From assembly GCA_023258955.1 (NCBI GenBank), contig JAHFRE010000022.1:1-32115 (forward strand): a stretch of 32,115 nucleotides of DNA. Reading direction: 5' to 3'. The DNA is from Sterolibacterium sp. GTDB lineage: Bacteria; Pseudomonadota; Gammaproteobacteria; Burkholderiales; Rhodocyclaceae. Positions 27,025 to 32,115 of this stretch are shown in pieces. Made by a program: the position numbers and the translations under genes. The notes under the pieces were generated by a model. It saw only the letters and a list, made by a program, of their open reading frames with translations. It searched no databases and had not been told where the DNA came from. How positions within the stretch are numbered: position 1 is the stretch's first letter; the number at the start of each line of letters is the position of its first letter.

Positions 27025-27729
27025 CTAGCCGGCGTTGCCCGCCGCTGCCTGGGCGCTGGCCGCGCGCGCCGGCACGGTGCAGCGGTCCCGCGTCGGGCAA
27101 TGGTCGCAGCGCGACCACTGGGCGGCGGGAAGATCCACGCCGACGCCGAGCACCATCGAGGTCGATTTCAGCGGCAACATCAGGTGCGAGGCATTCACGC
27201 TGACGCCGACGGTCTCCGCCTGCGCCAGGCGCAGCACCGCCGCCTGCGCTTCCAGCGCCAGACCGGGGTCGCCGGCGCGCAGCTCGCCGGCCATGGTCAG
27301 GCCGCGCCGCGCCACGTCCGCAGCGATGCGGTCCTGGGCGCGGCGGCCGACCGCCATCAAGGCTTCGTTGCCCAATTGATCGAGCGCGACGGCGAGCGAT
27401 GCGCGGCGCTCGGCGAACAGCTCGGCGACGCGCCGCTCGAGCAACGGGCCGAGGGTGCACGCGCCGCAGGCGATGGCGGTCAAGCGACCCGCGGCGGGCA
27501 GCAGCCAGGGTGCGTGCAGGCGCTCTGTCCCGGCGCAGAGCCACTCCGTCACCGGCTCCTCGAGCGCGACGATGCAGTAGCTGTAGGCGGCTTCCACCAG
27601 CGCTTCGCTGCGCGCCAGCGCCAGTGCCTGGCTCCGCAGGCGGGAGCGCGCCGGCGACGCCCGCCCGGCGAGCGGCTCCTCGGCGAGCGCCGCCAGCGGA
27701 TCGAAGCCACGGCCCACGCGCAGACTCAT
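27025..27729 (-). CDS. Stand-alone protein resembling the B12-dependent methionine synthase activation domain
   Basis: A 234-residue protein starting at ATG 27729, overlapping the YihY-family stop by four bases (ATGA at 27726-27729). The upstream extension to 28497 in this frame is antisense-like noise through the YihY gene. The pattern ACTLGPLLERRVAELF (about 90-105), GVSVNASHLMLPLKSTSMVLG (175-195, conserved Leu/Met/Pro/Lys) and the terminal CDHCPTRDRC (C208, C211, C217) agrees with small proteins annotated as MetH activation-domain-like. These usually sit with corrinoid or vitamin B12 functions. The three cysteines suggest a metal or Fe-S site. No corrinoid protein is near. Function unknown; family assignment fairly good. 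Confidence 0.78.
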   Translation of the reverse strand: MSLRVGRGFDPLAALAEEPLAGRASPARSRLRSQALALARSEALVEAAYSYCIVALEEPVTEWLCAGTERLHAPWLLPAAGRLTAIACGACTLGPLLERRVAELFAERRASLAVALDQLGNEALMAVGRRAQDRIAADVARRGLTMAGELRAGDPGLALEAQAAVLRLAQAETVGVSVNASHLMLPLKSTSMVLGVGVDLPAAQWSRCDHCPTRDRCTVPARAASAQAAAGNAG

Positions 27730-28550
27730 GCGCCCACCGCCTTGCCGCGGCTCGGCTTCGCGGCGAGCTCGGCGACCACCAGGGCGCCGACCAGGATCAC
27801 GCCCCAGGACAGGTAGAGCCACAGCAGGAAGATCGGAATCGCGGCGAAGGCGCCGTAGATCACGGCGTAGGTCGGCAGCCGGGCGAGATAGAGGGCGAAC
27901 AGCTTTTGCATCAGGCCGAAGCCGAACGCCGCCAGCAGGCCGCCGCAGGCGGCGTGCCAGGCGACGATGCGGCGATTGGGCACGGCCCAGTAGAGCAACG
28001 CAAACAACGTCGCCATGAAGGAGAAGGTCACCAGGCGCAGCAGATCCGCCTCTGCCCAGCGCGGGTCTTCCACCAGGCCGAAGGAGGCGCTGGCGACGAA
28101 GGTGGTCAGGGCCAGGCTGCCACCGAAGAGCAGCGGCCCGAGCAGCAGGGTCAGCAGATACATGGCGATGCGCCGCAGCAGGGGTCGATTCTCGCGCACC
28201 CGCCAGATGCCGTTGAAGGCGTGCTCGATGGTGAGCAGTTGCACCAGCGCCGTCGCCGCCAGCGCCAGACCGCCGATCAGGGTCAGCTGCTCGCTCTGGT
28301 GGGCGAACTGGCCGATGTACTTGGCGATGATGGCACCCGCCCGCTCGGGCAACAGATTGTTGAGCAGAAAGCGCTCCAGCGCTTTGGAGAGCCCCTCGCC
28401 GAACGGCAGGCGGGCGATGATCGCGACCGCCATCGCGATCATCGGCACCAGCGACAGCAGCGTCGAAAAGGACAGCGCGGCGGCGGTCTGCGCGCAACGC
28501 TCGGCGACGAAGCGCGCATAGACGCGCAGCGGCAGCGACAGGAGGCTCAG
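27726..28550 (-). CDS. YihY/BrkB family inner-membrane protein, probable CTG start
   Basis: The obvious start codon, a GTG at 28448, cuts off a conserved part. The frame upstream encodes RVYARFVAERCAQTAAALSF, the typical YihY N-terminus before its first helix (TLLSLVPMIAMAVAII). No ATG, GTG or TTG exists in this frame between 28448 and at least 28600. The best candidate is CTG at 28550-28548, two bases after the stop of the upstream gene (28552), giving 274 residues. GGGA lies about seven bases ahead. About six membrane helices are seen, ending with AIPIFLLWLYLSWGVILVGAL. YihY proteins (once miscalled RNase BN) have unknown function. The stop overlaps the next gene's ATG, so the three genes 29742-27025 form one unit. 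Confidence 0.85.
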   Translation of the reverse strand: MSLLSLPLRVYARFVAERCAQTAAALSFSTLLSLVPMIAMAVAIIARLPFGEGLSKALERFLLNNLLPERAGAIIAKYIGQFAHQSEQLTLIGGLALAATALVQLLTIEHAFNGIWRVRENRPLLRRIAMYLLTLLLGPLLFGGSLALTTFVASASFGLVEDPRWAEADLLRLVTFSFMATLFALLYWAVPNRRIVAWHAACGGLLAAFGFGLMQKLFALYLARLPTYAVIYGAFAAIPIFLLWLYLSWGVILVGALVVAELAAKPSRGKAVGA

Positions 28551-28551
28551 G

Positions 28552-29742
28552 CTATTTTCCCGGGTCCTTGAAGTTGGGCACCTGGTCGAATTCGACGTTG
28601 TAGAGCTTGCCGTCCTTCAGTTTTTCGACGCGGCGAACGTAGACCGTCTGCACCGGATCGCGCGTCGCCGGATCGATCGTCAGCGGCCCGCGCGGACTGT
28701 CGATCTTCATGCCCTTCAACACTTCCATCGCGCGGTCGCCGTCCATCTTGCCACCCAACTTGGCCACGACCTGGTAGATCGCCGCCATGCCGTCCCAGCC
28801 GCCCACCGCCATAAAGTTCGGCCGGCCGGGACCAATTTCGGCGTAGGCCTTGAGGAACTCACGGTTCTCGGCGCTGTCGTGGGCGACCGAGTAGTGGTGG
28901 GTGGTCACCACGCCGAGGGGAGCGTTGCCCATCGCCTCGATCAGGCTGTCCTCGGTGACGTCGCCGGTGGCGATCAGCTTGATCCCGGCCTTGTCCAGTT
29001 CGCGCTCGGCGAAGCCCTTCATGAAGGCCACCGGCTGTCCGCCCTGCGGCAGGAAGATGAACACCGCCTGCGGCTTTTCGTCCTTGATGTGGCGCAGCGC
29101 CGGCCCGAAGTCGGGGCTGTTCGCCGGCGTCCGCACCGAGCCGACGATCTGCCCCCCGCCGGCGGTGAAGGTCTTCTTGAACTGGGTTTCGGCGTCGATC
29201 CCCGGACCGTAGTCGGCGACCAGGGTATAGACCTGTTTGATGCCGTTGGCGAGCGCCCAGGTGGCCAGCGGTGCGGTGACCTGCGGCAGGGTCATCGAGA
29301 CCCGGGCGATGTAGGGCGAGCGCGAGCTGATGATGGTGGTCGCCGCATTCATCACGATCATCGGCTTCTTGGCCTCGGTGGCCAGCGGCGCGACCGACAG
29401 CGCGTTGGGGGTCAGGCCGAAGCCGGCCAGGAAATCCACCTCGTTGATGGTGAGCAGTTCCTGGGCCTGCCGCTTTGCCACTTCCGGCGCCATGCCGGTG
29501 GTATCTTTGACGATCAGTTCGATCTTGCGTCCGGCCACGACATCGCCGTGGGCCTTCATGTAGGCGCGCGCACCGTTCAAGATCTGGCGGCCGATGTCGG
29601 CGAACGGTCCGCTCATTTCCAGGACCACGCCGACCTTGATCGGCTCAGCGGCAAGCACCGGGCTTGGAAGTCCGCCCGCGGCCAGCATGCAGGCGGCGGC
29701 CGCGATCCAGGCGCGGCGCTGGGAATCGACTGGTTTGCTCAT
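28552..29742 (-). CDS. ABC transporter substrate-binding protein, branched-chain amino acid (LivJ/LivK) type
   Basis: A 396-residue periplasmic binding protein. The N-terminus has a Sec signal peptide ending near VLA before AEPIKVG. The mature start IKVGVVLEMSGPFADIGRQ is typical of the Peripla_BP_6 family, as are the paired lobes. The start ATG at 29742 has AGGAG six to seven bases ahead. Related proteins in aromatic-degrading bacteria bind aromatic acids or amides as often as leucine, so the ligand is open. No permease or ATPase genes for the LivHMGF system are adjacent, so it is an orphan that must borrow a transporter or act in sensing. It heads a unit with the YihY and MetH-activation-like genes. 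Confidence 0.93.
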   Translation of the reverse strand: MSKPVDSQRRAWIAAAACMLAAGGLPSPVLAAEPIKVGVVLEMSGPFADIGRQILNGARAYMKAHGDVVAGRKIELIVKDTTGMAPEVAKRQAQELLTINEVDFLAGFGLTPNALSVAPLATEAKKPMIVMNAATTIISSRSPYIARVSMTLPQVTAPLATWALANGIKQVYTLVADYGPGIDAETQFKKTFTAGGGQIVGSVRTPANSPDFGPALRHIKDEKPQAVFIFLPQGGQPVAFMKGFAERELDKAGIKLIATGDVTEDSLIEAMGNAPLGVVTTHHYSVAHDSAENREFLKAYAEIGPGRPNFMAVGGWDGMAAIYQVVAKLGGKMDGDRAMEVLKGMKIDSPRGPLTIDPATRDPVQTVYVRRVEKLKDGKLYNVEFDQVPNFKDPGK

Positions 29743-29906
29743 CGTGTCTCCTGGGGGTGTTGTGGTTGGATCGGCGAATAGTAATCCACCGCGGCCGCGA
29801 TCGGCCAGGAAAACCGATGTTGCAGCGCTCAGGATCAGCCGCCAACGCGCCAGCCGCTACCCGCTGGTAGGCCCGCCCTAGGCCCGGCCGGCGTGCGGCG
29901 CGCTCG

Positions 29907-30044
29907 TCATGAGCCTCCATCCAAAGTCCGCGCACCCATGCCGCTGGCACGCCAGAGGGCCTTTACCAGGGGGATGAGCAGAAACAGCAATCCTCCCGGC
30001 AAGAGCAGGGCCGCAAGAATCAGGAGTTTGGTTTGAGGCTTCAT
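29907..30044 (-). CDS. Small single-pass membrane protein (45 aa)
   Basis: From the ATG at 30044 the product is a 45-residue peptide with Lys-containing start, one hydrophobic helix (LLILAALLLPGGLLFLLIPL) and a basic/polar tail. This is a typical layout for a small inner-membrane protein with the tail in the cytoplasm. A longer reading from 30092 adds 16 unlikely residues. No good Shine-Dalgarno is seen. Composition supports coding, but I recognise no family. Confidence 0.5.
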   Translation of the reverse strand: MKPQTKLLILAALLLPGGLLFLLIPLVKALWRASGMGARTLDGGS

Positions 30045-30077
30045 GGCTGCATCTTGGTGCCGCGCTGCCGGCGCGAT

Positions 30078-30093
30078 AGTGACGGCGATCACA
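30078..30093. promoter_or_regulatory. CRP/Vfr-like site
   Basis: AGTGA-CGGCGA-TCACA matches the CRP consensus TGTGA-N6-TCACA at nine of ten positions. It lies between the divergent small membrane protein and the zinc-ribbon gene, about 175 bp before the latter's ATG. Prediction from the motif alone. Confidence 0.35.
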
Positions 30094-30266
30094 CAAACCC
30101 CAAGATCGGTACAAGATACAACACTCGGTCAGAGCGCCTTGAATTCCCGCCCGGCGCCGCAGCGCCGGCCGCCCGCCGGAGCCGCCGTCTCGCAGCGGAG
30201 CTCGCTTGCCGAAAGAATCCCGGCGGCGTAAATTATCACTTTCGTCGGCGATCCGAGGGTTCAGAC

Positions 30267-30851
30267 ATGTTTTGCACCGATTGTGGTCAGGAGTTGGCCG
30301 CCGAAGCAAAATTCTGCGGCAACTGCGGCTCGAAGACCTTTCGCGCCGACGCTGCCGACGCCCCGGCAGCGGTAGCGGCGCCAACTCCGGTTCGTGCCGC
30401 CGCGGCTGCCCCGACCGCCTCCCCTGCGCCTGCCGCCTCCCCCGCCGCTGCCGCTGTCCCGGCGCCGCGCAAGGCGATGCCGGCACCAGCCATCCTCGGC
30501 ATCGTCTTGGTGGCGTTGCTCGCCGTCGGCGGTGGTGGCTACTGGGCGCTGGTGGGCAGCGGCCAGGCCAAGCACGAGAGCGCCGAAAACAAAATCATTG
30601 CCGAGCCGAGCAAGGAGGCGGCGCCGGCTCGCCCGAGCGAGCGCGAAGAGATCGCTGCGGCCAATGCGGCGTTGGACCAGCGCATCGCCGCGGAAGAAGC
30701 CGAGGCCAACGAAAGGATGCGGCAAAAACCGCTGGCAGCCGCGTCCCCCGCCGCCGCCGCGGTGCAACGCGCGCCGGCGCCAGCACCGCGGCGCGAGCCG
30801 CCGCGGCCGAGCGCCGGCTTCAATCTCGAGGGCGAGAGGCTGCAGCGCTAG
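30267..30851 (+). CDS. Zinc-ribbon membrane protein
   Basis: A 194-residue protein from ATG 30267, with GAGGG about eight bases ahead. Residues 3-20 are a zinc ribbon (C3, C6, C17, C20; FCTDCGQEL and FCGNCGSK). A long Ala/Pro-rich linker (about 25-72) leads to one membrane helix (AILGIVLVALLAVGGGGYWAL, about 75-95). The rest is a charged, Ala/Glu-rich and then Pro/Arg-rich tail. Without a signal peptide the ribbon should be cytoplasmic and the tail periplasmic. The domain class is clear; the role is unknown. The downstream Sel1 gene begins one base after the stop, so the pair is co-translated. Confidence 0.88.
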   Translation: MFCTDCGQELAAEAKFCGNCGSKTFRADAADAPAAVAAPTPVRAAAAAPTASPAPAASPAAAAVPAPRKAMPAPAILGIVLVALLAVGGGGYWALVGSGQAKHESAENKIIAEPSKEAAPARPSEREEIAAANAALDQRIAAEEAEANERMRQKPLAAASPAAAAVQRAPAPAPRREPPRPSAGFNLEGERLQR

Positions 30852-30852
30852 C

Positions 30853-31836
30853 ATGATGCGCCGAGTCATGACGAGCGCGGTGGCGACGCTGGCCATCTTT
30901 GGTGCTGCCACCGCCCAGGCGCAATTCGACCCGATGGGCGGTGCGCAGAAGAACCGGCTCAGCGGCGCCCGTCTGGAGTCTTCCCAGCTGCGTCTCGGCG
31001 TAGACGGCAGCGCGGTCGGCATTCTGACGCTCGCGGGCGACGCCAATTCCTACTGCGGCCTGCTGGTCGACTTCGGCGACGGCAGCAGCGAGAACGTCAA
31101 GATCGAAATGGGCCAGGGCTTTCCGCGGCTGTTGCGCCACGGCTACAGTCGACCGGGTGTCTACGAGATCCGGGTGCGCGGCGAGAAGGTAACCACCCAT
31201 TATCCCTGCGAAGGCAACGCCAGCCTGCGCCTCGAGGTCATCGGCCAACCGCGGATGGCGGGGATCGATCGCGAGGCGCCGCGCAACCCGATGCCGCCGG
31301 CGCGCGCTTCTGCCCCCCTCGCCGAGCGCGCACCCAACGCCGCCGACCCGATCGATGAACTGTTGCGTCGGGCGAACGAAGGCCGGATCAGCGCGATGAA
31401 CGAATTGGGTCTCGCCTACGCCTCGGGCAAGGGCGGCAAGCAGTCCTACACGGAAGCGGCGAAGTGGTATCGGCAGGCCGCCGAACGCAACGATGCGAAG
31501 GGCATGTTCAATCTCGGCTTCCTGCTCAACCAAGGCTACGGCGCGCCGCAGGATTACGCCGAAGCGCGCCGCCTCTACCAGGCCGCCGCCGACCTCGGCT
31601 TCGCCCCGGCGATGAGCGGCCTGGGCCGGATGTACGCTTTGGGCAACGGTGTCGCCGTCGATCTGATTCGAGCCCACGCCTGGTTCAGCCTGGCGACCGC
31701 GCTCGCCGAAGACGACGAAACTCGCGAAACGGCGGCGCAGAATCGCGACAAACTGGCGAAAGCCTTGGGCAAGGCCGACCTGGCGAAGGCGCAGGCGCTG
31801 GCGAAGAAGCTGCAGCCCGCGGCTGGCCCAAAATGA
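30853..31836 (+). CDS. Secreted protein with PKD-like domain and Sel1 repeats
   Basis: A 327-residue protein starting at tandem ATGs (30853 and 30856). A signal peptide of 23 residues ends in AQA before Q24. Residues about 45-130 look like a PKD-type beta-sandwich (CGLLVDFGDGSS ... GYSRPGVYEIRV), with C68 and C119 able to form a disulfide. After a Pro/Ala linker come about three Sel1 repeats (181-285), including AMNELGLAYASGKGG, GMFNLGFLLNQGYG and AMSGLGRMYALGNG. The C-terminus is a Lys/Ala-rich helix. Such proteins serve as periplasmic protein-protein adaptors. With the zinc-ribbon protein it may form a membrane-spanning pair. Confidence 0.9.
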   Translation: MMRRVMTSAVATLAIFGAATAQAQFDPMGGAQKNRLSGARLESSQLRLGVDGSAVGILTLAGDANSYCGLLVDFGDGSSENVKIEMGQGFPRLLRHGYSRPGVYEIRVRGEKVTTHYPCEGNASLRLEVIGQPRMAGIDREAPRNPMPPARASAPLAERAPNAADPIDELLRRANEGRISAMNELGLAYASGKGGKQSYTEAAKWYRQAAERNDAKGMFNLGFLLNQGYGAPQDYAEARRLYQAAADLGFAPAMSGLGRMYALGNGVAVDLIRAHAWFSLATALAEDDETRETAAQNRDKLAKALGKADLAKAQALAKKLQPAAGPK

Positions 31837-31874
31837 GGGGGATGACGCGCTGAGCGGGTCGGCGACGCTAGCCG

Positions 31875-32115
31875 ATGCCGATATTCGAATTGACCAGCCT
31901 GCTCGTCCTGGGCGCCCTCACCTGGTTGTGGTTCGACAGTCTCAGAGCGCGCGATCTTTGCATCGCAGCGGCGAAGTCGCTCTGCGCCGCCGAAGGCCTG
32001 CAACTGCTCGACGACACGGTGGCGATCGCTAGCCTCAAGCCGGTCCGCGGCGACGGCGGGCAGCTCGTGCTGCGCCGCGTCTATGGCTTCGAGTACAGCG
32101 ACACTGGCGACAATC
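31875..32115 (+). CDS. DUF3301 family protein, 3' end outside window
   Basis: The ATG at 31875 opens a frame that runs off the end. The visible 80 residues start with a short hydrophobic segment (LTSLLVLGALTWLWFDSL), then RARDLCIAAAKSLCAAEGLQLLDDTVA and LVLRRVYGFEYSDTGD. This is the pattern of DUF3301 proteins of beta- and gammaproteobacteria: N-terminal membrane helix, WFDSLRARE-like motif, QLLDDTV and RRVYxFEYS. These are about 100-130 residues long, so most of it is present. Function unknown. Confidence 0.85.
   Translation, partial: MPIFELTSLLVLGALTWLWFDSLRARDLCIAAAKSLCAAEGLQLLDDTVAIASLKPVRGDGGQLVLRRVYGFEYSDTGDN

Noticed and set aside
27730-28497. N-terminal extension of the MetH-activation-like protein giving 490 residues
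   Set aside because: It overlaps the YihY gene in another frame and has no domain character; the ATGA overlap supports ATG 27729.

Overview
The window is GC-rich bacterial chromosome (roughly two-thirds G+C by eye, with long antisense shadow ORFs). Gene content suggests a betaproteobacterium of the Rhodocyclales type: FNR-controlled anaerobic aromatic 2-oxoacid metabolism, a bacteriohemerythrin domain fused to sensor modules, a branched-chain-type substrate-binding protein, a DUF3301 protein and a repeat-like GC-rich intergenic element of a kind I recall from betaproteobacteria. The taxonomic call is inference. I see no rRNA, tRNA, CRISPR array, transposase or phage gene.

Layout. 1-2005: 3' part of a YgiQ-family radical SAM protein, whose start lies before the window. 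2198-5456: a visibly AT-richer block with a secreted protein (DUF3472-like), a 2-oxoglutarate/Fe(II) dioxygenase and a SAM methyltransferase with an extra C-terminal domain; it looks acquired. 5483-9840 (minus): a four-gene MacA/MacB-like export operon (membrane-fusion protein, ATPase, two FtsX-type permeases) behind a TATAAT promoter that carries a perfect dyad. 9923-11557: dienelactone hydrolase-family enzyme and a convergent D-2-hydroxyacid dehydrogenase. 11683-12963: a lipoprotein that appears to be a seven-bladed beta-propeller. 12965-15917: hexose-phosphate mutarotase, an unknown 318-residue protein and a short RlmN-like radical SAM methyltransferase.

15895-18510 (minus): an 871-residue fusion of metallo-beta-lactamase fold, two cyclic-nucleotide-binding-like domains and a complete hemerythrin domain. 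18582-25246 (minus): trpB2-like, hisC-like aminotransferase, iorA and iorB. The IorA here is 1176 residues because a GltD-like NAD(P)H/FAD oxidoreductase is inserted between the thiamine-diphosphate part and the ferredoxin part. The operon is preceded by a perfect FNR-type palindrome placed 41.5 bp from a predicted start site. The likely job is transamination of an aromatic amino acid to an arylpyruvate and its oxidative decarboxylation to an aryl-acetyl-CoA, with electrons passed to or from NAD(P) through the fused module.

25485-26981: a divergent PAS hybrid histidine kinase. 27025-29742 (minus): orphan branched-chain-type substrate-binding protein, a YihY-family membrane protein that seems to lack an ATG/GTG/TTG start, and a stand-alone protein resembling the MetH reactivation domain. 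29907-end: a small membrane protein, then a plus-strand series of zinc-ribbon membrane protein, PKD-like/Sel1 secreted protein and the start of a DUF3301 protein.

The most interesting parts are the IorA-GltD fusion operon with its promoter, the MBL/CNBD/hemerythrin fusion, the AT-rich island and the YihY start problem.
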